Assembly (NCBI GenBank): GCA_031423995.1
Contig: JANPGO010000085.1
Span: 1-12,616, forward strand
DNA: 12,616 nt
Direction: 5' to 3'
Source: STC-74 sp031423995
GTDB lineage: Bacteria; Patescibacteriota; Gracilibacteria; BD1-5; UBA2023
Each line of letters begins with the position of its first letter. Position 1 is the first letter of the stretch. The translations under genes and the position numbers were made by a program. The notes under the pieces are model-generated. The model was not told the DNA's origin. It saw only the letters and a list, made by a program, of their open reading frames with translations, and did not search any database. This document shows positions 1 to 8,262 of this stretch, one piece after another.

Positions 1-23
1 TTCTGTAAGAAGAAATAAGTTAT

Positions 24-29
24 TATAAT
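24..29 (+). promoter_or_regulatory. Probable -10 box (TATAAT) of the first gene
   Basis: A perfect TATAAT sits nine bases before the ATG at 39. The matching -35 would fall at the window edge (about 1-6, ttctgt), which is a poor match. The short distance implies a leader of only a few bases. This is inferred from sequence similarity alone. Confidence 0.4.
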
Positions 30-38
30 TTATAAATT

Positions 39-605
39 ATGTTAGACATTGAACCATTCTGGAGATATCTCGAACTCATTATCTGAGCAATTATTGTATG
101 GAAATGCATATGATTGTATACCAGACTATATGACCAAAAATGAAAGATAGAAATTACATTTCCTACGAAAGATGAATCCTCAAAAATATTTGAGTTCCTT
201 CTTGTATCAGACACCGAACAAACAGTCTCTATATCTATTGGACTTTGTGCCAAAAATGATGAAACAGATTGGATTTCTGGATTCTATGGTGACTACGGTC
301 GCAAATATAATACACCAATCACTATAGCATCTGAAATCAAGCTCCAGAAAGACATTCCCTATACACTTCAGTGTAGTTTTGAAGAATTATCATCTTTCAC
401 AAAATCAAATATTGTCCAATATACTAAGGATCTTGTAAAAAACGATCTCTCACCTGCTGATGATCTTGAGATTTTTAAAGACTCATTTCTCCATCCGAAC
501 TGGGAACTCATACTCTATATCAATGGAGTATCGAGAGAGGTTTTTCCAGTCACATACAGAGATGTCGATATTGATGCCTATATCCAAAGTCTTTCATTTT
601 CCTAG
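39..605 (+). CDS. Hypothetical protein with N-terminal membrane segment (188 aa)
   Basis: This is an unrecognised protein. With UGA read as glycine the frame is open from the ATG to TAG, using three UGA codons in the first 40 codons. An in-frame TAA six bases upstream of the ATG makes this the first possible start. Residues about 11-27 (LELIIGAIIVW and following) form a hydrophobic segment, so it is probably anchored by one N-terminal helix. The remaining 160 residues are soluble, acidic and mixed alpha/beta in character, with no motif I can name. A TATAAT hexamer lies at 24-29, nine bases before the ATG, so the leader is short or absent. The next gene starts 54 bases downstream on the same strand. 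Existence of the gene is well supported by the open frame. Its function is unknown. Confidence 0.75.
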
Positions 606-659
606 ATATATTCCCGAAACATTATTTCTGACTGTAATTTCTTATTCTCTTTCTGAATC

Positions 660-1238
660 ATGAAATGCGCCCTCATCCTCATCGATTTCATCAATGAATT
701 TCTCCATCCAGACGGGAAAATCACTCCGCAAGGAATGGGAGATTTCGTACGTAAATATCATACCATCGAGAATGTCGGGAAGCTCATAGAGTACTTTCGA
801 AAGAATCAGGAAGAAGTCATCTGGGTGCACCTCGGTTTCCATGAGAACTACGATAATTGTTCGACCGTATCTCCCCGGTTCAAGAGTGCACAGAGTGCCT
901 GAATCCTCCAGGAAAATACGTGGTCAACAACATTTCTCACGGAACTCGGGCATGATCCATCAGAGAAAACCATCACCAAGACACGAGTGAGTCCATTCTA
1001 CAGAACTGATCTCGACGAATACCTCAGAGCTCAGTGAATCGAGGAAGTCTTCGTCGCTGGAGTCGCAACTGACCTCGCTGTATCGAGTATTGTTCGTGAT
1101 CTGCATGATCGAGATTACCACTTCACGGTCGTATCAGATGCCTGTGCGACAACATCGATTGAGCACCATGATGCAGCCCTGATCGCGATCAGGAAGCTCG
1201 GAAATGTACAGACAACAACGGAAGTTATCAGCTATTAA
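660..1238 (+). CDS. Isochorismatase/nicotinamidase-fold cysteine hydrolase family protein, catalytic Cys replaced by Ala
   Basis: The 192-residue product matches the isochorismatase-like fold. It opens with the conserved strand and aspartate (ALILIDFINEF, D9), has a lysine in ITKTRVSPF (K107), and the late motif VFVAGVATDLAVSS (131-143) followed by VVSDACAT. In most family members the GVATD motif is followed by V-C, and that cysteine is the nucleophile. Here the position is Ala140, so amidase chemistry is unlikely. True isochorismatases (EntB, PhzD) also lack the cysteine and act on a vinyl ether, so loss does not prove inactivity. Two in-frame UGA codons (900-902, 1035-1037) are read as Gly. 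The second lies at the conserved Gly before the strand, AQ-Gly-IEEVFVAG. The length is typical for the family. The substrate cannot be assigned. The first lipoprotein starts 10 bases downstream. Confidence 0.85.
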
Positions 1239-1248
1239 TCCATCATTT

Positions 1249-1674
1249 ATGAAATTCACATTCCTTCTCATTCCTCTCGTACTCCTCTCGGCATGTACAC
1301 CGTCAGACAACCCTCAAGAATCCCAGAGAATCCATGCACTCGAAATACAGATAGCGAGTCTGAGCGGAGAGATTGCCACACTTCGAGAGGATATGAATCT
1401 CCTGAAACTCTGAGGAGTGCCTGGAGTTGCAACTCCGACAGGCAATGGAATCTATCCAGAGTGAACCAGCTTCGCAGAAGGGAGCTATGATGGATGTATG
1501 AAAAAAGCAGGCGAGGACTTCATCAATGCTGGAAACGCAAAATGTAGAGAATCAGGATTCTCTGAAACGGATATCGCATGAGGAAAATGTACGATCAATA
1601 AAAAAGTCATCGCAGATCTCACTACCATGCGAAGTGGTGCTGAGTGAAACTGTAAGAGTCTCTATAATCCATAA
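1249..1674 (+). CDS. Lipoprotein 1 of tandem array: coiled coil and Cys-rich tail (141 aa)
   Basis: The start MKFTFLLIPLVLLSAC is a classical lipoprotein signal peptide: a lysine, a hydrophobic core and the lipobox L-S-A-C with Cys16. Residues about 29-54 (from HALEIQIAS to NLLKL) show heptad spacing of hydrophobics and are probably a coiled coil. A Gly/Pro-rich linker with a UGA glycine follows. The C-terminal half has four cysteines (DGCMKK, AKCRES, GKCTIN, GNCKS), which could form two disulfides outside the membrane. Four UGA codons are read as Gly and the stop is TAA. A start 45 bases upstream, in the same frame, would bury the signal peptide and overlap the preceding gene, so ATG 1249 is preferred. 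The signal peptide resembles those of the next four genes. No known domain is recognised. Confidence 0.8.
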
Positions 1675-1683
1675 TTTTCCACT

Positions 1684-2406
1684 ATGAAAATCATTCTCTT
1701 CATCCTCATCCCCATTCTCTTTTTCATGACGTCGTGTACGATCAACTGGAATGGAGAAAAAGACAAGAAAATATGACAAATTAGTACTGGAGCTTTAGAT
1801 ATAGAAAATGCAAAATGCGACAAATGAGATAATAAATGTAAATTAAAAAAAATTTGTCTTTCTAAAGACGATCATAATAATATCGATCCCGAAGAAGATA
1901 GTGGCTGATATCAATACTTTAGCAGTATAGTGAAAATGGGTGATGAACTCTATTATTTCAAAAATACAGATGGATTTCCAGAATGGGGCAGTATAGATAA
2001 AAGTAATCATAAAAAATGATCTATCTATGCTTTTAAGAAAATGAATTGTAAAACATATGAAGAACAAGAACTCGTATCAAATAATGAAATGCTGAGAGTT
2101 CTAGAATCACTTCCACCATGAGATAATTATCAATATAGACCATATATATTTGGTTGGGATGTGTATAGTGATGTGGATTTTTCCTTCTTTGGAGGTGTAT
2201 TACGATTTAAATATGTGAGTTGAAGTGAAGAAGGAGGTCCTTGGTCAGAATATAATGTTACGATGAATACTCGCGCTATCAACAACGCAAATAATGCAGA
2301 ATGATATGTACCTTCAACTACTGTTTCCATAGATTGATTTTCTAAAATTCAAGATATAAATTCAAATGATATAAGATTTTCTACATGATTCTATATTGAT
2401 AGGTAA
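1684..2406 (+). CDS. Lipoprotein 2 of tandem array (240 aa)
   Basis: The signal peptide MKIILFILIPILFFMTSC ends in the lipobox M-T-S-C (Cys18) and leads into mature sequence C-T-I-N-W-N-G-E-K-D-K-K. The first 85 or so bases are nearly identical to the start of the gene at 2469, and related to the start at 3591. After that the sequences part. The rest is AT-rich, polar and acidic, with five cysteines between about residues 45 and 110 and many aromatics in the C-terminal half, suggesting a folded extracytoplasmic beta-rich domain. Nine UGA codons are read as Gly, a high load. The stop is TAA at 2404-2406. It starts 9 bases after the preceding stop, as expected within one transcript. I recognise no family. 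Confidence 0.8.
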
Positions 2407-2468
2407 ATACTCAATAGATCTTGAGAAAAATACTATCATAAGAGCATTAATTACTAACCTAATAACCA

Positions 2469-3203
2469 ATGTCAAAATTCTGAATTATCCTCCTCATCCC
2501 AATTCTCTTCTTCATGACGTCGTGTACGATCGACTGGAATGATGAAAAAGATAAGAAAATTATAGAGCTATCTCAGAAAAATATCCTACCCCAAGATAAA
2601 ATGAGTTCTCAAAAAAATAATAATGAAACAAGTATTTTTTTGAGTGAATATCTCGGTGTTTGATTTGAAGTATGGGTTGGAAGTGGTATTTTTCTAATAG
2701 AAACTAATTGATTGGTCCCCTCATTGAAAATATATTATGCAGAAAAAAATGAAAATGATAAAAAATATTACAGTATTTACTCTGGTGCTCTTTACGAAGT
2801 ATTTTATCGATGATCTCATGATGAAGATCCACATATTCTGATAAAAAATCTCATACGTGAAAAATGACTAAATTCTGATAATTGTGAAATTACAACTTAC
2901 AAGGATGCATTTTGATATGAATCATACTCTATTGATCTCAAAGAAAAGAATATTCAATACTCTAACAGTGAAATTGTAAAATTAGAACTTGCTAAAATTG
3001 AGCATAATAAAGATGGTTGACCTCAATATTTATGGACTCAGGATGAAATCTATAATCAAAGAAGGTTGAATGAGTGTGGAATATATACTCAAGGATCATT
3101 TAGGACATCCAGTGGTACGATTACTATTTTATTTGATACATCACTTCCAAAAACAAGTATAGAGAAATATTGATCTCTAAAATTATTCGATCCTATCAGA
3201 TAA
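2469..3203 (+). CDS. Lipoprotein 3 of tandem array (244 aa)
   Basis: The N-terminus MSKFGIILLIPILFFMTSC, with the Gly encoded by UGA at codon 5, is a lipoprotein signal with lipobox M-T-S-C. The mature start C-T-I-D-W-N-D-E-K-D-K-K is almost the same as in the preceding gene, with near-identical DNA, but the body is unrelated by eye. A Lys/Asn/Gln-rich linker (residues about 31-55) is followed by a predicted beta-rich region with many aromatic residues. Two cysteines lie in DNCEIT and NECGIY. Eight UGA codons are read as Gly, and the frame closes with TAA. A 62-base AT-rich spacer separates it from the previous gene. The function is unknown. Membrane attachment on the outside of the cell is inferred from the lipobox. 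Confidence 0.8.
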
Positions 3204-3221
3204 TTAACCGAATAAAAATAT

Positions 3222-3554
3222 ATGAAACTCACTCCCCTCCTCATCCCACTCCTCTTTATCATAACATCATGTACTTTTGGAACTTGAGATTCGAGAAATT
3301 CCAAAAAACTGAGTGAATGCTCGCAAATCAAAGTCGAAACTGCATCACTACCGACCAAGTGAATCTGAACTGTAAAAGTGGAGGAAGTGTTCTACAGTCG
3401 AGCCAAAGACTCTTGTATGGTATACTTTTCAGAATGAATATACAATACTATCTACGATATAGCAAAAAGTCAGATCATCTACCAAGCAACCATTACCCTG
3501 AACGAGCCCGGCAGTCTCAAGCTCTGGGAACAAAAACTCAAAGAATTCAAATAA
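3222..3554 (+). CDS. Lipoprotein 4 of tandem array (110 aa)
   Basis: The signal peptide MKLTPLLIPLLFIITSC has lipobox I-T-S-C (Cys17). The mature start CTFGTGDSRNSKK differs from the C-T-I-D-W motif of its neighbours, so only the signal peptide is shared. The mature part is about 94 residues, with two further cysteines (SECSQIK and DSCMVYF) that could pair, and alternating hydrophobic strands (GIGTVKVEEVFY, IYQATITLN). It ends in the charged helix-like WEQKLKEFK. Four UGA codons are read as Gly. Without that reading the frame breaks after 21 residues. TAA terminates it. The 18-base spacing from the previous stop fits co-transcription. No family is recognised. Confidence 0.75.
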
Positions 3555-3590
3555 CAATAAAAATATCTGGTACTCTAACTCCTCAAGAAT

Positions 3591-3677
3591 ATGAAACTCA
3601 CCCTCCTCCTCATCCCCCTTCTTTTCTTTATGACGTCGTGTTCGATTGACTGGAAGGATGAAAAGATAATTGCTTAA
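3591..3677 (+). CDS. Lipoprotein 5 of tandem array: minimal 28-residue lipopeptide or gene remnant
   Basis: MKLTLLLIPLLFFMTSC followed by only S-I-D-W-K-D-E-K-I-I-A and TAA. It keeps a full lipobox (M-T-S-C, Cys17) and the array's mature N-terminal motif C-[ST]-I-[DN]-W, but nothing beyond. It may be a true minimal lipopeptide, as bacteriocin-release or entericidin-type lipoproteins are of similar size. It may equally be the 5' remnant of a paralogue that lost its body. Following sequence in the same frame holds no continuation resembling the paralogues. No UGA is used. Expression cannot be judged. Confidence 0.5.
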   Translation: MKLTLLLIPLLFFMTSCSIDWKDEKIIA

Positions 3678-3697
3678 CTATTTAATTCGTATAATTT

Positions 3698-3976
3698 ATG
3701 AAATCAATACACCTTGGATTTTTCAGATTTTTTATATCTGCAATTAGCGGAATAATTTTATTTCTACTGGATCAAAATAGTCTATTTATTTGAATTCTAA
3801 TAACTCAAATTCTCATTACTTTATTATGTATATCTGAGTCTGAATCTATAAAATATATGACGAAAGACTGTGAGACTATTAGTGAAAAATTAATGGTATT
3901 AATATTTGATATGTTCGATATTCTTATTCTTGAGTGAATTTGTATTTATTTCCTTATTTCTCATTTTTTCTTTTAA
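3698..3976 (+). CDS. Small membrane protein (92 aa)
   Basis: The frame from MKSIHLGFFRFFISAISG to TAA is open when the two UGA codons are read as Gly. Three hydrophobic stretches are visible: about residues 9-24, 31-45 and 68-92, separated by a polar loop (SESESIKYMTKDCETISEK). The C-terminus is an extreme Phe/Ile run (IYFLISHFFF) encoded by a pyrimidine tract that continues into the spacer before thrS. The last codons may therefore derive from a repeat rather than the original gene. TATAAT at 3690-3695 is only two bases before the ATG, so a slightly later start is possible. No family is recognised. Confidence 0.6.
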
Positions 3977-4011
3977 CTTTCTACCTTTAACTTTTCACTT
4001 TTTAACTCGCT
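3971..4011 (+). repeat. Polypyrimidine repeat abutting the thrS start codon
   Basis: A tract built from variations of tttaactttctacc-like units, almost free of G, runs right up to the start codon and contains an in-frame TAA (4003-4005) three codons before ATG 4012. A comparable pyrimidine tract with an in-frame TAA precedes the wecA-like start at 11513. In both places the immediate context reads taa, then gctATGTCC. It looks like a dispersed intergenic element rather than a leader specific to thrS. Confidence 0.45.
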
Positions 4012-5991
4012 ATGTCCCTCTCTACTCACCGCCACTCTCTCTCCCACATTATGGCACAGGCCACTCGCATGGTTATGGGACCCAATTCCTTGCTCGCTAT
4101 CGGACCCGATGTCGATAATGGATGGTACTATGATATCGACTTTGGTAATATCACACTCGAAGAAGCCAAGCTTCGGGATATCGAAAAGAAGATGAAATCC
4201 ATCGTCCGTGAAGGACAAGAGTTTCGTCAGTTCTCACTCTCCATCGCTGATGCGAAGACATTTACTCGTGCACTTGGTGAGATCTATAAACTCGAGATGA
4301 TCGAAGACCTCGCGGCTCGAGGCGAGACGACAATCTCCTTTTTCGCCAATATCGGGAAATTTCAGAATCCCGCGTATCGAGATTTCGCATTCCTCGAGAA
4401 TCCAGATACCGTGGCACAAATAGAAAATGAGGAAATACGTGTTCCCGTCATCCTGAGTGAAACGAAGGATCCAGGAATGACAGGAACTCTGGATTCTTCG
4501 CAAGCTCAGAATGACAGAAACCAACACTCCAAGAATCCAACATTCCAAGAATCCAACTTCGACTTCCGACTTTCAACATTTATTGATATGTGTCAGGGGC
4601 CTCACGTCCAGTACACAAATACCATTTCCGAAGACAGTTTCAAGCTTGACAAGATTGCTGGAGCCTACTGGAGAGGTGATTCAAAAAACAAGCAACTCAC
4701 TCGTATCTATGGACTCGCTTTTGATAGCGGAGAAGCGCTCACGAAATATGAACATATGATGGAAGAGGCGAAGAAGCGGGATCACCGTATCCTTGGGAAG
4801 AAGCTCAAACTCTTCACGGTGTCTGATATGGTCGGTTCAGGGCTCCCTCTCATCCAGCCCAATGGGATGATTATCCGCGAAGCCATCAAGGACTACCTCT
4901 GGGACCTCCACAAAGATAAGGGGTACCTTCGAGTCTGTACTCCGCATCTCGCGAAGGAAGAGCTCTATCAGACTTCAGGACATGCCGGAAAGTACCTCGA
5001 AGATATGTTCTCGGTGTATGGTGGAACCAGTAAAGAAAATTTCTTCCTAAAGCCCATGAACTGTCCGCACCATATGCAGCTCTTCGCGGATAATCAGTTC
5101 TCCTATCGAGATATGCCGATTCGTTATTTCGAACCCGCTACCGTCTATCGAGATGAGAAGACCGGGCAACTCTCTGGACTCACTCGAGTGCGATCGATTA
5201 CTCAAGATGACGGACACCTCTTCTGTCGGGTCGCTCAGATCAAGGAAGAAGTCTCGATGATTGTGGATATTGTGAAGGAGTTTTATACTACTTTCGGACT
5301 GATGGAATGATACTGGGTCTCCCTCTCCATCCGAGATCCGAAGACACCGGAGAAATATCTCGGTGGTGACGATGTCTGGCAGATTGCCGAAACTGCGCTA
5401 GAAGAAGCTGCGATTGCCAATAAGCTCAACTATCGGCCGATGCCAGGAGAGGCGGCTTTCTACGGACCAAAGCTCGATTTTATGTTCCAGGATGCGATCG
5501 GACGCGAGTGGCAGCTCGCGACTATCCAGTGTGATTTCAATCAGCCGAACCGTTTCAAGCTCTCATTCAAAAACGAACAATGAGAGGATGAACAACCGGT
5601 CGTTATCCATCGCGCTATTTCAGGAAGTCTCGAGCGATTTATGGGGATTATGATCGAACACTTCGCGGGTACCTTTCCGCTCTGGCTCGCTCCCGAACAA
5701 GTGAGAATCATCCCCGTTGGTGAAGCCTTTTTCGATTACGGAAATGAGGTTTTTACTCTGCTCAAAAAATCTGGCCTCCGTGTGAAGCTCGATGATTCGA
5801 CGGACTCACTCGGGAAGAAAATCCGAAACGCGGAAACCGAACACGCGAACTATATCCTCGTCGTGGGCGAACAGGAGAAGAACTCTCGAACCCTTGCCGT
5901 CAGGAACTTCAAGACGAAGGGACAATCTGTGGAGAGTATCGAGGATTTCATCGCGAGAGTGAAAGAGGAGATAGAGACGAAAGCACTCTAA
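4012..5991 (+). CDS. thrS: Threonyl-tRNA synthetase lacking the TGS domain
   Basis: This enzyme charges tRNA-Thr with threonine. The 659-residue frame begins directly in the editing domain: HRHSLSH (zinc/editing HxxxH, H8 and H12), GPDVDNGWYYDID, and FIDMCQGPHV with Cys194 completing the metal site. The class II core follows with MNCPHH (349-354, catalytic-site Cys351), motif 2 around YRDEKTGQLSGLTRVRS, TQDDGHLFC, and motif 3 in HRAISGSLERF. The anticodon-binding domain starts near LAPEQVRIIPVG. Two in-frame UGA codons (5308-5310, 5581-5583) encode Gly in LME-Gly-YWVS and NEQ-Gly-ED. The N-terminal TGS domain usual in bacterial ThrRS is absent, and an in-frame TAA at 4003 rules out an upstream extension. 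Residues about 146-187 are a repeat-derived insertion before FIDMC. The TAA overlaps the stop codon of the convergent gene. Confidence 0.96.
4447..4583 (+). repeat. Palindromic repeat plus tandem-like tract inserted in frame in thrS
   Basis: The arm at 4447-4475 (gtcatcctgagtgaa...) is an imperfect inverted repeat of 4489-4515, which reads gtcattctgagcttg... on the other strand. It is followed at about 4521-4556 by repeated ccaa(c/g)A(c/a)tcc-type words. Together they encode the low-complexity segment from PVILSETKDPG to NFDFRLST, which interrupts an otherwise normal editing domain just before FIDMCQGPH. A degenerate relative occurs at about 11344-11402, and similar ccaacactcc words occur in prmC. 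The reading frame is kept. Confidence 0.7.
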
Positions 5992-7043
5992 TTTGATAGA
6001 TTTTCATCTTTCCATTGTCCGATAGGATTCCCATATTGATCGAGGATTTGTCACGGAAGTACTTCCTTCCAGTTACCCTGACTGATTTCTCGAGCTCATA
6101 CCTGAACATTTCCGCCGAACATATTTGGACGAGAATGACCAGGTTTGATCATACTGAGATCATTTACTCAGACTGCGAATCAGGATAATTTCATGCGTCT
6201 CAGCATCATGGCAATAAGAGTCTGTGTTCATTTGCTTGGATCCTGCATTAGGATGTTTCCATCCTGATAGAGATCTGTTGTACCAGAAGGCGCAAGGAGA
6301 AATATTCGTGATCAATTATTAGGCTTCCAACTAATAATTCGTTGTAGTTCTTTCAAGAATCTGTCTCGGATTTCTGGTATGCCAATATATCCGATTTCTG
6401 CCTTCGGAGTATCTGGAGATGTCTTGAGTACATTTGAGAAATGCAATATAGTCGCAAGAGTGAAGTTCCCATGTGTAATGGCAGGTCATACTATCGTATA
6501 AATATCTTCTTTTGGTATACCAAATATTCTATGGAGACAGTGAGTAATGAGCGGGAGATTGAACCACGTGGCATGATTCGAAACAATAAGGATATCTTTT
6601 CATTCTTTTATCTGAGAATTCAGTACACTATACAATACATCACATACTTGACCCATATTTTTCACGAACCAACGAAAAATCAGAGCATCTGGAATCTCAG
6701 AGAACGCACTGTCAAAAATATCTATACCTGAGATTGGAATCTTCATATCTGGTACATTCTCATAGAGGACCTGAGATTCAGTATCAAGTCGGAGATCCTT
6801 CTCGGTAGTTCATTTTTTCAGGAGAACCTGAGTCATCCATGGAACATGGTACTCTGGGATAAACTGATTTCATTTTTGGAGTTCACTCTCTATACGAAAT
6901 GTTATCATCCGAACAATTTCCCAGATAGTTCTTCATGGTGGAAGTACCTCTTTTCATTTCTGGAGAGACCTCAGTCGAGCAATTTCTGAATCAACAAGAG
7001 GAGATATCCGGAGTGCAAGTTCTGAGAATCGTTCTGGGTTCAT
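5988..7043 (-). CDS. Putative PlsC/PlsB-like acyltransferase (351 aa)
   Basis: On the minus strand with UGA as Gly, the frame is open from ATG (7043-7041) to TAG (5990-5988). It uses 12 UGA codons, so it is invisible under the standard code. Residues 151-164 read ILIVSNHATWFNLP, resembling acyltransferase motif I (NHxxxxD). Residues 247-257 read IFLLAPSGTTD, resembling motif III (FPEGTRS). Spacing between them is about 95 residues, somewhat long but compatible with glycerolipid acyltransferases. The motif I aspartate would be Asn162 and the Glu of motif III is Ser253, so it may be a divergent or altered enzyme. It has no signal peptide or clear transmembrane helix. A CTA triplet shortly upstream blocks any earlier start. 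Its stop shares bases with the thrS stop (CTAA). Gene certain, function tentative. Confidence 0.75.
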
Positions 7044-7115
7044 ATGATTTCTTTGATGCTATGAATCTCAATAGAGAGTAAGATAAAAATTTCTTTTAAT
7101 TATTCATCGATAAAA

Positions 7116-7580
7116 TTATTGAAGCATATCCCAACCTGAATCTACTTCATCGTATCACATTATTATAAGGTAAGCATCGTAGAGTTTTCGCTTAATCTCA
7201 GGAGAGATACTCTCACCTTCGGATCTCCTCCGAAAATATTTCCTCAATTCTTGATCAAGATCTGGATTTTCTTCTCTAAATCTATGTATTCAACGATGTT
7301 CTCAATAAACGCCATTATAATGCTCTGGTACAGCAGGAAAAAACCATCGAGAAAATCAATTCATATATTCACAAAACTCTTCAAAACTTAAAGGCTCTTT
7401 TGATCTATCGAGTGGAAAAGGTAATGGTATTGAAGGTTTAACGATTTGAAAAACATGTGTTGCTAAATCAGAAGGAGTTTCAACAGGTATTCATCGTTCA
7501 ATTTGTCGTCTCCTATGAAGTAACTCCATGGCTACAGTAAGATCGAATGCCAAATCAGGATTTAATTCTTCTTTTCCCAT
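7116..7580 (-). CDS. Hypothetical protein (154 aa)
   Basis: The minus-strand frame runs from ATG (7580-7578) to TAA (7118-7116) through five UGA codons. The product starts MGKEELNPDLAFDLTVAMEL and is soluble, Arg/Glu-rich and mostly helical in character. It has aromatic-rich stretches (FSRWFFPAVPEHYNG) and a basic segment (ELRKYFRRRSEG). There is no signal peptide or membrane segment, and I recognise no domain. A good promoter lies just upstream (7604-7631). The acyltransferase-like gene begins 72 bases after its stop on the same strand, with no terminator visible between, so the two are probably co-transcribed. Confidence 0.7.
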
Positions 7581-7603
7581 CTTCCAGAAAATTATTTTCC
7601 AAC

Positions 7604-7631
7604 ACTATAAATAAAATTATATATAAATCAA
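7604..7631 (-). promoter_or_regulatory. Sigma70-type promoter for the minus-strand pair
   Basis: On the minus strand TTGATT (7631-7626) and TATAGT (7609-7604) are separated by 16 bases. The predicted start site lies roughly 15-20 bases before the ATG at 7580. The leader contains GGAAG next to the ATG, the only vaguely Shine-Dalgarno-like run here. Similarity only. Confidence 0.5.
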
Positions 7632-7713
7632 CTTAATTTTTTTGCAATTGGGGGGCTTTCGTCGACAATTCGTTTTATATTCTTCATTCTCATCTATGGA
7701 CTTCTTCTGACTC

Positions 7714-8205
7714 ATGTTCTCCCCCTTCTCGCATCCTGGTATCCTCGCAGGAGGGACACTGATATTCTTCGTCCTCGGTTGGCTCTGGTACAACCCAATC
7801 ACTCCGATCGGGAAGATCTGGGTTCGGTATTTCCCGATGCCTGCGAAAGATCAGATGCCACGATGATCACAGATTGCTGTCATGATCCTCTTCCAGATTT
7901 TTATGGGATTCATCGTGACTCATACGGTGATGGTGATATGGAGTCTCCTTGGGAATATTGTGATCAGCTATCCCAATTTTTGAACAACAAATGGAATCTG
8001 AATTCCTCCAACTTCAATTCTGACAAATATTGGCGGAATAGGAAAAACTCTCATCATCGCAAAAATCTATCTCTGATTCGTCCTCATCAAGGACCTTGGT
8101 CACTGGTACTTCGAGAAACGACCGTTTCCTCTCGTCCTCATCGGTGTCGGCTACTATCTCGTCGGTATTCTCGGAGTGTGTGGACTCCTTGCTTGGTTTG
8201 CCTAG
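7714..8205 (+). CDS. DUF1761-like multi-spanning membrane protein (163 aa)
   Basis: The frame is open from ATG to TAG with four UGA codons read as Gly. The layout resembles DUF1761 proteins: an N-terminal helix ending in LGWLWYNPITPIGKIWVRYF (close to the family's G-WY-P-FGK-W signature), a second helix around QIAVMILFQIFMGFIVTHTVMVIW, a middle segment, then FVLIKDLGHWYFEKRPF and a last helix LVLIGVGYYLVGILGVCGLLAWF. Four transmembrane helices are likely. An in-frame ATG at 7696 would add MDFFGL; neither start has a clear ribosome-binding site. The family has no firmly known function. Assignment is by motif memory, not by search. Confidence 0.75.
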
Positions 8206-8262
8206 ATTAGATTCGATCATATTCCCTTTGTATCAGAAGTATATTTTATCTATATTTCTCCT

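Noticed and set aside
4447..4583. CRISPR-like repeat in thrS
   Set aside because: Repeat words are short, unequal and without regular spacers; the structure is palindromic and translated, not an array.
6441..6731. Plus-strand 96-residue ORF opposite the acyltransferase
   Set aside because: It is antisense to a 351-codon gene with recognisable motifs and needs no UGA recoding; its composition looks like a reverse-frame shadow.
7617..7802. Minus-strand 61-residue ORF overlapping the DUF1761-like gene
   Set aside because: It overlaps the promoter of the minus-strand pair and the membrane protein's N-terminus; basic low-complexity product with no support.
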